A stretch of DNA of 64,000 nucleotides from assembly GCF_000204055.1 (NCBI RefSeq), contig NW_006768786.1:295260-359259 (forward strand), given 5' to 3'. The notes under the pieces are model-generated. The model had not been told where the DNA came from and did not search any database. It saw only the letters and a list, made by a program, of their open reading frames with translations. The stretch is from Melampsora larici-populina 98AG31. Taxonomy: Eukaryota; Basidiomycota; Pucciniomycetes; Pucciniales; Melampsoraceae. A program made the position numbers and the translations under genes. This document shows, piece by piece, positions 1 to 9,579 of this stretch (position 1 is the stretch's first letter; every line of letters starts with the position of its first letter).

Positions 1-8
1 TGCGATAG

Positions 9-1091
9 GCCGATATCCATTGTGTCGATCGTGCGCTGCGCGAATTGACAGAAGTAGATAGACCATTCGGCGGCGTCATGGTATTTTTTTCTGGCGATTT
101 TCGCCAAACGTTGCCTATCGTACCAAGAGGTTCGATTGCTGAACAAGCCGAGGCCTCTTTGCGTTGTTCTTACTTATGGAGTGGCTTACAACGCCACAAG
201 TTGACAACGAATGTTCGATTAGGCGTCTCGAATGTTACACCGCACGTGGCAAATCATAATAGAGAATATGCTAAGTGGCTGTTAGAAGTGGGGTCTGGAG
301 ATTTGCAAGTTGTTACAGAGGCGAATATCCACTTAGAACATGTTGCTCATAAAATCATTTCTTCCGCGAAAACATTCGATGAAGGCATAGCCTTGAGTCT
401 CTACGAGGAAGCCAACGGTCTGATCAAAGGAGGCCAATGGACCGACTTGGCGACTTATTACGGCGACCGGTGCATTATCACACCATTGAACAAATATGTT
501 GCGCAAATCAATGACGAAATATTAAGTAGTTTGGATGGCGAAGCCTTCTATTCGAATTCGATTGACGCAAGCGATGATTCAACCGATGGGGAGCCGTTGA
601 CACCAGAAATGTTGAATACATTCACGGTACCCAATTTCCCAGTGCACTCTCTATGTTTAAAAGAGGGAATGCCAATAATTTTATTGCGGAATTTAAACAT
701 GAAGCGGGGGTTATGCAATGGAACGAGGATGGTAGTAACGCATGTAGGTAGGAGGATTTTGTCATGTCGGATAATAACTGGAAGCCGCGTGGGTAGCTTG
801 ATAACGCTACCGAGAATAAATTTACATCACACTGGGAATGCAGCGTGTCCCTTGCCATTTTATAGGTTTCAATATCCGATTGCACCAGCATTCTGTATGA
901 CAGTAAACAAATCTCAAGGGCAGAGTGTCAACAGCGTAGTAGTTTTCTTACCAAGTCCTGTTTTTTCTCACGGTCAACTATATGTTGCACTATCAAGATG
1001 TACACGCGCTGATAAGATCATGGTCTGCATGTCAAAAGACATCAAGACAGCCGAGACGAAGAATATTGTGTTCCATGATGTATTGTTATAA
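9..1091 (+). CDS. Helitron Rep/Hel protein, C-terminal Pif1-like helicase part (5' cut by window edge)
   Basis: This is the 3' end of a Helitron replicase-helicase, which unwinds DNA during rolling-circle transposition. Visible SF1B helicase motifs in order are GDFRQTLPIV (motif III), TTNVRL, ITPLNKYVAQIND, KEGMPIILLRNLN followed by GLCNGTRM, FCMTVNKSQGQS (motif V) and LYVALSRCTR (motif VI). Walker A and the Rep nuclease domain would lie before the window. The frame is open from position 9; a TAG sits at 6-8 in the same frame. That TAG could be a nonsense change, or the AG of an intron end, and the window is too short to tell. The stop at 1089-1091 follows a typical short C-terminal tail. A spliced accessory gene follows on the same strand 440 bases later. 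Confidence 0.9.
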   Translation, partial: ADIHCVDRALRELTEVDRPFGGVMVFFSGDFRQTLPIVPRGSIAEQAEASLRCSYLWSGLQRHKLTTNVRLGVSNVTPHVANHNREYAKWLLEVGSGDLQVVTEANIHLEHVAHKIISSAKTFDEGIALSLYEEANGLIKGGQWTDLATYYGDRCIITPLNKYVAQINDEILSSLDGEAFYSNSIDASDDSTDGEPLTPEMLNTFTVPNFPVHSLCLKEGMPIILLRNLNMKRGLCNGTRMVVTHVGRRILSCRIITGSRVGSLITLPRINLHHTGNAACPLPFYRFQYPIAPAFCMTVNKSQGQSVNSVVVFLPSPVFSHGQLYVALSRCTRADKIMVCMSKDIKTAETKNIVFHDVLL

Positions 1092-1533
1092 GTTGCTCGC
1101 ATGTCTCAAATGTATCTATATTACAACACAGCTCTAAAACTTGAACTTAATTGATGGATACATCGTAATTATTGTTGCCGAAGCGATTTAAGTACAGCGC
1201 GACGGCATACTCATTGTAACAGTATTACCAGCCACCACAAGTAGATTATGCAGACTGAAAATGTGAATTGCGACTTAAGTGGAGGAGATGGCAATACGAC
1301 ATTTGAATGGTGACTGGGTTTGATAAATGGCAGGAGAAAGCTAAACGTGTCCAAGTCTCAATCATGATTGGGTTTGCTTATGAGTCAAGACCGAGGTGGT
1401 AATGTGGGATGGCTGCGTTAGGTCAGCTACAGGCAGTGATAAGATATAAAGAGACAAACACGAAGACGCTTCATTGCAACAATTCAGTACTATCGATCAA
1501 AATCAATAACAATACTACCTACACCGATTGATA
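1092..1533. other. Non-coding spacer inside the Helitron
   Basis: No open frame with coding character was found between the helicase and the next gene. A TATA-like stretch (AGATATAAAG near 1441-1450) followed by a CAAC-rich leader about 90 bases before the ATG at 1534 may be the promoter of the downstream gene. Confidence 0.4.
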
Positions 1534-2331
1534 ATGAACCGAGCAATAAGAACGCATCAAAAGGGAATCAGACAATATGAGCAAATGTCGTTGCAATGCG
1601 GTGGCATTTTCAGATTAGACAAAGAAGTGAGTGCATTGTGAAAGCGTAAGAGCATCGTTGATAACTGACTACCACTTGCCAGATAATCGGATTTCGACGG
1701 GGAGACAAAATGCGGGTAGCTTATCAGTCAGAAACGGTAGTTGAAGGCGGTTTGATAACGCACATTCCATTCGCAATTATCGATGAGAGTGGGGGCACGG
1801 AACTGCAAGTATCGAAATATTACAGACTCCAAGGTGTTATCGCAATGGACAACTTCACCGCTCGACAGCGGTTGTTTCTACATCGGGAATCAGTGGCGGC
1901 CGTCAGCAAAACCACTGCCTCTGTCGAGGCGCTGACCAACAGTGTAACATTTATAGGACGGGGAGTGGTGGTGTCGTATAACGACGCAAATTCGGGGCCC
2001 GACAAGGGGGATTATCACGTAGCATGTGTTAAGCATTGGCAGTGGGATATTACGGTTTGCACTTCTTTATGCGGGTTATACATCATTAAACTGACGACAA
2101 CGTAGGCCCTGGAGTGGGTTGATTTTACAGCCGAGTACCTATGCGATGTCGACGTATTAGGTAAAGAGAAGGCAGCATTGTTAAGGGATGGCAACGCGCT
2201 GGAGTTGACGGGGCATGCCATCAGTTGGTCGGATTGGCGCGGGGGATGGATTATCAAGGTAAGCAAAGAGCTTTGAAAGTACGAGCGTGAGCTGACTTCT
2301 CTTCCAGGTTGAAAATGTAATGTTGCTTTAG
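1534..2331 (+). CDS. Helitron-associated accessory protein, probable OB-fold ssDNA-binding type (213 aa, four exons)
   Basis: Joining 1534-1626, 1683-2054, 2106-2258 and 2308-2331 gives one open frame of 213 aa. The three introns (56, 51 and 49 bases) have GT and AG ends: GTGAGT, GTTTGC and GTAAGC donors with CCAG, GTAG and CCAG acceptors. Exons 1 to 4 stay in frame across every junction, which is unlikely by chance, and exon 3 is clearly protein-like (begins ALEWVDFTAEYLCDVDVLG). The protein has the beta-rich pattern YYRLQGVIAMDN ... TFIGRGVVVSYND ... VACVKHW seen in OB-fold proteins that accompany fungal Helitrons; the family assignment is inference. It follows the helicase on the same strand. 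Looks intact while the helicase frame carries a possible stop. Confidence 0.65.
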
Positions 2332-2611
2332 GAGGCGAGTTAAGGAACGAGAAGATGCGAAAGTCGATGAACGATAAGAAGAGCTCATGTGGCTATGTTG
2401 TAAGGCTTGAGGAATTGTCTACATGAGAAATTGCATTCCTTCGGGAGTATTCAGTAATCGGATAATCGGAGAGAAAAACCAATCATTGGGACCGGTGTAG
2501 TACTGCGAGTATGCCAATCATGACGGGTACTCAGCCGAGTAAAAGTGAACCAACTGGGACCCAAAGATCCGTGGACCATTCAATTTTGAATTGAAATCTA
2601 CAATCACATTT
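2332..2611. other. Non-coding Helitron tail
   Basis: No coding signal was seen. The stretch ends where the CACTA-type MITE begins. Confidence 0.4.
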
Positions 2612-2994
2612 CACTGCCAGCATTAAATAGGTTCCCTGGTCGGAACATGACCTAGGCTGGGAATATCATTGAGAGAAGAATGGAGAATCAAATCATCTTG
2701 CACTGCACATCTGAGCCATAAAGCATACACTACATATGTGCAAACATCTGAGTAAATCCTTAGCTATCAGCTACATACAGGTCCGCTCAGCTATCTGCTC
2801 ATCTAGATAAGAAAATCATGTGTAATACATGCTGTAACTTTGTTCAGATTGAGACGCACATTTCAAAATATTGACTACATATATCACAATGGCTACTCAG
2901 GAAATATTCATGGAACTGTGTAACAGTAGCAGAATGGGAATCTGATCACTAGGACCCGTATTCCCATCTGGGAACCTCTTTAATGCTGGCAGTG
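2612..2994. mobile_element. CACTA-type MITE (383 bp)
   Basis: The ends form terminal inverted repeats. The left end reads CACTGCCAGCATTAAATAGG and the right end, reversed, reads CACTGCCAGCATTAAAGAGG, and the match continues through GTTCCC. Ends in CACTG...CAGTG are typical of the CACTA/CMC superfamily, and a 3-base TTT flanks both sides, the duplication length expected for that superfamily. The interior has no transposase frame, so the element is non-autonomous. Confidence 0.8.
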
Positions 2995-3914
2995 TTTCCC
3001 AACCCGCGTCATCGATAAAGTCTAGATCAAAGATTCAAACAAATCAGAAGTAAGTCAGGTTGTTAAACTTTGACAAATCGAGGCTATAGATTGAAATCAC
3101 GGACATATAGAACAGATCAGGTTCACAGTGGTGGGAAATGACAACGCTCATCGGAAAGTATTAAAAACTTGAGTATTCGTGAGTAGCTGGACTTTGGTGG
3201 CCGCGAATGAATGATTTGAGTCTCTGACATTGTGATTGACTGAGAAGACTAAATAAACAATGTTATTGGGAACGAAATGTATCGACGCAAGTCGCTGCGA
3301 AGACAGAGATCGAACGAACTCAAACGATGTCAAACGCATCAAATGCGAAACGAAGATGATTGGAGGAAGAATGTATATTAAGAGTGTGGAATTCCAATCT
3401 CGAGGACCTCCGCATGTCAATTGGGTATTGTTGCACATCGAAGAAGAGGAATTGGGGGATCTGTCAATGGAGGCGTAGATGTACGGAGCGTTGACCACTG
3501 AGAGCGTAGCGTTGATACATGTTATACAACAACGAAGGAAGTAATGCAGAGTCCCGTCATGCGTTTCACATTGCATACTACGGAGTAGCAATTTATCAGA
3601 GCGAGATACAAAACATTGGTCACGTAGAGTCGAGATGAGGTATGCAATGCCGAAAGGGCGGCGGGCCGCCCCCGAGGCTCTTGTAGTACTTTTTTAAATC
3701 TTTGGTTAACTTTACAGGCTCTTGTTCACAGGGCCAAAATTTATGCTCACATACAGGTGCCCTCCGGACTAAAGCGGTATCTTAAGGGGGATAAAACTGA
3801 GATCAAATTTTAACAGTTAAAGCCGAGAGGATACCAAGTTTGAATGATCTGATTAACTTTATCAAGAAATATTCAAAAACTATCAAACCATCCACAAGAA
3901 CCGTTAAAGAAACA
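2995..3914. other. Spacer between the Helitron tail and the TAPT1-like gene
   Basis: No convincing gene was found. The stretch holds the GC hairpin at 3656-3671 and, at 3763-3800, a sequence starting TACAGGTGCCCTCCGGA that resembles a single pogo-like terminal repeat without a partner. Confidence 0.4.
3656..3671 (+). repeat. GC-rich hairpin, candidate Helitron 3' terminal hairpin
   Basis: GGGCGGC and GCCGCCC form a perfect 7-bp stem with a 2-base loop in AT-rich surroundings. Helitrons end in such a hairpin shortly before a CTRR end inserted before T. Here the hairpin is followed 13 bases later by TAGT, but a clean CTRR is not present, so the exact end is unsure. Confidence 0.4.
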
Positions 3915-6900
3915 ATGCAACATCAAACATCATCAACAAAACAACCAGAAAACAATTCACATTCATCATCATCACAAGAACCAAATCAAATCATATATCC
4001 TGAATCAGAACCATCGATCCATTCACCTACCTTGACTCAATCTTCGCTTCTTGAAACTTCTTCACCTAATCAATCTTCCAAAAATACATCAGATCTTGAA
4101 CCTATACCAAAGAACATTCCTACCAATCAGTCTACTATATCTGAACATTCGTCTTCGGATTCTGAAGATTGTGAAAACTCTTATGATACTATTCAGTTAA
4201 TTGATTTATCCGATTATGCCGATCAATCTATATCAAATTCATCAGATCGAACTACACAATCTAACTCTGAATCAAAAGAAAAACATGACGTGATTTCGGG
4301 TTCAGAACCTCAAATCCGACTGAATCCTATTCCAAGACGTCCGATTCGACATCATTCAGAACCGGTACCCACTTTATCTGATTACAGTCTATCTGGAGAT
4401 GAGACTGAAAGACCTTTAGATCATGATGACGATGACAATAAATTCCCGGAGATGACCAATTCGGAAGATGATGAGAGATGTTACATGCCTGATGATCATG
4501 ATCTTGCAGAGGATGAAGAAGATGCAGACGAAGATGGAGACGAAGATGAAGACGAAGAAGACGAAGACAACTGTCCCACGCCAGTCCACAACAGTGAAGT
4601 CTACTCACCTTCTCCACAAGGTTCATCACCTCCTTTATCGGATTCAGGAAACATAGCCTCACATCATCCTTCCACAAGTTATTCACCAATGTCAACCCCA
4701 CTCAAAACACCTCGATCATCCCTCAGGAATGTCATGATGTCACCTGACTCGGATATCATTGAAGATAGTCTGTTATATGAAGAAGAATTTTCATCTCCTA
4801 CCCGACCTAAATCTTCTCAGTCTCGTCGAGCATCTGAACAACTCATAGCTGATGAAGATCTTCAACAAGAACTCAATCGACGTAACCTTCAACGAGCTCA
4901 TGCACTTTCCGGTTTATTTTCATTTTCTCTATGGGATCATCTTAAATATGAAATCGATAGTGCAGATGATGAACATGTATCTGAATCACTCAACACTACT
5001 AATTTAAGATCAGAAAGAGTTTCGAATTTTTTAAACGTACCCATCGCTATTGAAAAGATGATTTTATTCGGATTAGTGATTTGTTTAGATGCATTTGTTT
5101 CTGTCTTTACGATCTTACCTATTCGGTTTTTCTTTTCTTTATGTCGATTGATTCATAATTTAATGCGTCGATCCACTTCGGTTTTCCGCAACAAGGCTAA
5201 TCGTCCGAAAATCCCTCGACTGAATATTTCCAATAAAATCGATTTAATGCAAGGTATATTAATCATCTTGGTTTGTGTGGTTTTACATCATATTACTGAT
5301 GCAAGTAAAATGTATCATCTGGTACGAGGTCAAGTGAGTAGCTCATCTTATTTCGTTACACTTTGAGCATTAAGTTGATAGATGAATTACTCTCTATTAG
5401 GAAACCATCAAGCTTTATGTGATTTTCAATGTCTTGGAGGTAAGATTTCATGTCTCTATTTTGATTTCTTCAGCCTTTCTCTCATACCACAAGGTCTCTT
5501 TCGGATGATAGCTCTATGGGTTTTCATATTTTTCTTTTCTAGATCGCAGATAGGCTGTGTTGCTCCTTTGGTCAGGATATCCTTGACTCTCTCTTTTCTC
5601 CTTCGACATTGGGCAGAAGAACCGATGGAAGTCAACCTCGTATGAAACCTATGTTCTTGTTCATCTTGGCGTTCATCTTCACTGGTGAGACCGATCGCCT
5701 ACCTCTTTGTGTTCATTCGAATTTCTCTCCATCTTGGATCAGTGAGATTGACGTGATTTTTTGTGGGATCGGTTAGTTGCACACACTCTTGTGCTATTTT
5801 ATCAACTTGTTTCCTTGAACGTTGCTATCAACTCATATGATCATTCATTAATCACACTTTTGATCTCGAATCAATTTGTGGAGATCAAAGGTTCAGTTTT
5901 CAAAAAGTTTGAAAAAGAAAATCTCTTTCAGATGAGTTGTGCAGGTGTGTAATCTTTGAACCTTTAAGACTGCTCCTATCATCTTTGAATTCTTTCTGAT
6001 GGGTTTGAATTCAATTCAGATATTGTTGAACGTTTCCAACTCACCCTGATGTTACATGTCATTGCATTTCGAAACTTGATCGAATTATGGGATTCAGCAT
6101 CTCCCACATCTCATGCCACTCCACCTTCACACGCCTATAGTCTAACCTATCAATACTTACCATCTTCCTTTAATATCTTTCCATCTTTATCATTACTTCA
6201 AACGATTTATCTTCCACCTGTGATTGTGATCTTGAGTGAGGTGTTGGTAGATTGGTTAAAACATGCGTTTATTACTAAATTCAATCATATCCGTCCGAAT
6301 GTTTATGGTAGGTTTATTGATTTGTTGTGTAAAGATTTGGTTAGTAATGAAGAGGATAGTCATGGGTCTGCTACAATGGGAAGTCGAAAGATCAAAGTGA
6401 GTGATTTTTTTTTCAGTTTAAGTGGCTTTTAGGATGATGATCTGTCTCCTGATCAATTCTTTTGAATCATCTCTTTAGCCGTTTGTAGATCGATCACCAG
6501 CAGTTTCACGTCGATTAGGGTTTTCAGTTTTTCCAATTTGCTGTCTTACCGTTCGAGTGATTTTTCAAGCTTGGGATATGATCTCAGAATCTTCAGATGA
6601 TGAACCGGTCACATTTAAACCGATTTCCACTTCAATCCTCAATCCTTCAATCACACCATTTTCAATTCGTGGTCTTCAGCGAAACCTCATCAAACTTTCG
6701 ATCCTTCCGAGTTTTCTAAAAACATGGTTAACACCCACCAATAATACGCGCGAAGATCCGATCGATCAACAAACTGAACATGATCCCAACTTTTCACCAT
6801 TTCAAATGAATTTATTAATCGGATTAAGTATCTTAACTGGGTTAAGTATATTACTTTTATTAAAACTTTTCATAGGGATTTGGTTAAGGATATATTCAGA

Positions 6901-7237
6901 AGAAAGGATTAAAACGATTTGTAAAAGGGAGAATGAAGATGTTAAGAATGATTTTAGAAGGAAACCGATTGGGATGAGTGAAGTTGAATTATTGAAAGAA
7001 AAAGAAGAGAAAAGGTTAATTGAATTAGATGTTTTTGATGTGCCTTCTCATCATCAACAGCAAATTAAAAAAGTGGAAGGAGCAGTAAAAGAAGTTCAGC
7101 TGGAAGGAACTCATCAAGTTAAAGAGAAAGAAGTAGATGGGAAAGATGGGAATGAGATGGGTGGTAAAAGTAAAAAAGTTCAGATTCCTTTAGAAGAACT
7201 TGGTAGGTTTGATATGGTTAGAAGTAGGATTTGGTAA
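3915..7237 (+). CDS. TAPT1: TAPT1/Emp65-family ER membrane protein (967 aa, six exons)
   Basis: Exons 3915-5333, 5401-5439, 5543-5684, 5777-5944, 6020-6396 and 6479-7237 join in one frame. The start is the first ATG of the open frame (3915). The N-terminal ~330 residues are Ser/Thr-rich and acidic (a DEDED-type run near 4510-4570) and probably disordered. The conserved membrane region begins near WDHLKYEIDS. It shows the family signatures NVPIAIEKMILFGLVICLDA, ETIKLYVIFNVLE-IADRLCCSFGQDILDSLF, NVAINSYDHSLITLLISNQF, EIKGSVFKKFEKENLFQ and SPAVSRRLGFS. A last hydrophobic span (LLIGLSILTGLSILLLLKLF) precedes a charged tail. Yeast Emp65 works with Slp1, a SUN-like protein, in the ER to guard folding of membrane proteins; TAPT1 is the animal relative. 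The frame is intact. Family call is firm; precise role in this fungus is inferred. Confidence 0.9.
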
Positions 7238-7345
7238 AAGATCAGGATGGTGATATGTACAATTAAGAAATAGAAATCTGAAGGGGTTTCTAGATTTTAG
7301 TTTTCTTTTGTTTTTTGTTTTTTTTGTAATATCTAGTTTATGTTC

Positions 7346-7372
7346 TTGTTGTTGTTGTTGTTGTTGTTGTTG
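7346..7372. repeat. TTG microsatellite in the 3' UTR of the TAPT1-like gene
   Basis: About nine perfect TTG units lie 110 bases after the stop codon. The rest of 7238-7639 is T-rich UTR and the LSM5 promoter. Confidence 0.85.
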
Positions 7373-7639
7373 TAGAAATGATGATAATTGTTTTTGAAAT
7401 GATGATTTGTTGTTGTAGTTTTATAAACAAGACTTGGTTCGGTACCAAACAGTTATCAAAGAGTGATTCGATTGAAAGTTTGAGTTGATCCAATGAGAAT
7501 GTCATCTTACCTTTCACAGATCGGTTGAGACATGTCAACTGATTAACAGAGATCGAATTTGAATTCACCAGAACCAATTCCAATCCAATCCAACTTGCTA
7601 CTCGTCAACTTCAAAAACCACCAAACCAACCAAATCAGA

Positions 7640-8346
7640 ATGGCATCCACCATCTTACCATTAGGTAAATTCTACTCGATCAATCTTACCCATCTGTTTA
7701 CATTACTAATACGATTTTTTTTCGATGTCTGATTTTTTTTGATTGACTCTAGAACTTATTGATCGTTGTATTGGTTCCAGGATATGGGTAGTGATGAAAA
7801 CTGGACGTGAATTTACTGGAAAACTCCTAGGGTTTGATGATTACGTTAGTATGTTAAAATTCAAAAGAAAAACGCATCCAAACAGAAAAATTACAAACTT
7901 ACAGTCATTGATTTGATAATTTTGGATTTTTTTTCTTTTGATTTAGATATGGTACTTGAAGATGTAACTGAATAGTAAAGTCGTTTTTTTTTTGGAATAC
8001 CTCGGTTTATAGAATTTGATCAATTAACGTTTAATGATTTTTTACTTATATATGTTTAGTGAAACTACAGCTGAAGGTCATAAGATTACTAATTTAAAAC
8101 AAACTCTATTAAATGGAAATCAAATCGTAAGTCAATCGTTTATTCTTTTGGGGAAAAAAAACCTCATTTTTGATTTTTATACTGATTTGGTTTAATGATC
8201 ATCTTTACTTTATGTTTGAAAAAAGTGTATGGTAAGATCATAATTTCTTATTTAACATCTTGGTTCTGAAATCTGATCAGTTCTTTATGATTCTTGATGC
8301 GTATTACTTTAATTAGTTGGTTCCAGGTGGAAATGGACCGGAGTGA
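7640..8346 (+). CDS. LSM5: U6 snRNA-associated Sm-like protein LSm5 (83 aa, six exons, one of 6 bases)
   Basis: Exons are 7640-7664, 7753-7848, 7947-7974, 8060-8126, 8226-8231 and 8317-8346. The product is part of the Lsm2-8 ring that binds the U6 snRNA 3' end in the nucleus and of the Lsm1-7 ring in mRNA decay. Sm motif 1 is seen as [20 protein letters not shown] then FDDYVNMVLEDV, and Sm motif 2 as LLNGNQICMLVPGG. Length matches the family (about 80-95 aa). The fifth exon is only TGTATG and encodes Cys-Met of ICML. Without it the frame is kept but two residues of the conserved Sm2 strand are lost. Intron ends are GTAAAT, GTATGT, GTAAAG, GTAAGT and GTAAGA donors with AG acceptors. Orthology is clear from nearly every residue. 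Confidence 0.95.
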
Positions 8347-8554
8347 TTTAGGTTTCCATTCCTTACGATCAAGATATCTATGGATCAACGATCATCAAAA
8401 AAAAGATCATCATTGAAAAGTTTCAAAAGGAATCATTCATCAAGATTAAAATTCAAACATATCCAATAAAAAAACGTCAAATCCGATGAAATCGCATTAA
8501 AATAACTTGTCATTATCATATTTAGCATATGTATGTTGGTACTAGACCAAAAGA
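8347..8554. other. Short non-coding spacer after LSM5
   Basis: This is AT-rich 3' flank of LSM5 with no coding signal. It ends where similarity to the 3' flank of the CPSF30 gene begins. Confidence 0.5.
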
Positions 8555-8972
8555 TCATCAAAAACTAGTATACGAAGTGTTGAACAAATTGAAATATAAA
8601 GATTCAATTTATATAAATAAGATTGAAGGACAATAGTTTGATCAAATCCGCCGGAAAAAAACCATCACCGAAGAACGTGAGAAATGCTTTTTTTCGATAC
8701 TTCATAAAATAACTTCCTTTTCTCCTAATAATTTTCCTTTAGGTCTTCTCTACCTCTGTTACTTGGTATCATTGGATTTGAGCAGGTATTTTTCCAAATA
8801 TATGTATCTTCTTTGACCACAATGTGACAGAAGCATTGAAGATAATTGATACTAAAGTCTGAACTTAAATTGGGGAAATTGAGAATCAAGTTGAATGGTA
8901 AACAAGTCAATTCGTTCAAGTTAAGTTTCTTCCTGGGTTCAAAACCAGTCTGAACTCATCCATTATTCCCAC
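8555..8972 (-). pseudogene. Decayed partial copy of the 3' end of the YTH1/CPSF30 gene
   Basis: The stretch aligns, with many differences, to 32130-32592, which is the 3' flank, last exon, last intron and start of exon 2 of YTH1. Shared strings include CAAATTGAAATATAAA, TACCTCTGTTA/CACCTCTGTTA, TACCATTGGATTTG versus TATCATTGGATTTG, CTTTGACC and TTTCTTCCTGGGTTC versus TTTCTTCCTAGGTCC. The zinc-knuckle exon is frameshifted and stopped. Because the intron and the 3' flank are also copied, this is a DNA duplication and not a reverse-transcribed copy. It has the same orientation as the parent gene about 23.6 kb away. Confidence 0.85.
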
Positions 8973-9579
8973 ATAAGTAGTGCGCACTAGGACCGAAGCC
9001 AAACACAATCATGGCAGTTGCTTTGAGTGCATCATTGAGAACCTATTTTCACCTCTCACAGCACTATATGTAGGACACAGAAGCAAAAGGCGGACAAAAG
9101 AGAGACATAGTATGTTATAGATCGAGTCCCTTGTCTGAAAGTGAATGCGGCTTAGGCAAACAAATTGTCTTCAGACACCGCAGGCATTGAAATCATCGCA
9201 AGCCTGAAGGATCTTTGGTGCCATCAAAGGTTGGTAAGCTAGAGTACATCTATCAGACCATGGGTATTGAGATCAAAATCCTGAAACAAGTGACGAGAGA
9301 GAATCTGCATCCCGAATCACTCTTCATCAAGGAACCTGATTTATCCAATTTCCAAAATCGGTAGTTCAAAGTATCACAATCTGGGTACATAGTTTTCATA
9401 CAATAGAGTAAACATAGTCCCAAGGAATGAGAGCATTTTGTTGGGGTTGATGACAATAACATACCAAAGAAATATAGCTTGCATATTCTCCTGATAATAC
9501 AAAATTGTGGTCAGAACAAATTGAAGTCAAGTATAAAGCCATCATGACTATATATCACATGCCATAAATCAAAAGCTCA
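8973..9579. other. Intergenic stretch with no recognised content
   Basis: No coding or repeat signal was recognised. It includes the 3' flank of the BTB gene on the minus strand. Confidence 0.4.

Noticed and set aside
3148..3591. Open frames on both strands in the Helitron tail
   Set aside because: They overlap on opposite strands, have no domain-like patterns and no neighbouring exons that join in frame.
3763..3800. Possible pogo-like terminal repeat (CAGGTGCCCTCCGGACTAAA)
   Set aside because: Only one end is present in the window stretch examined, so an element cannot be bounded.
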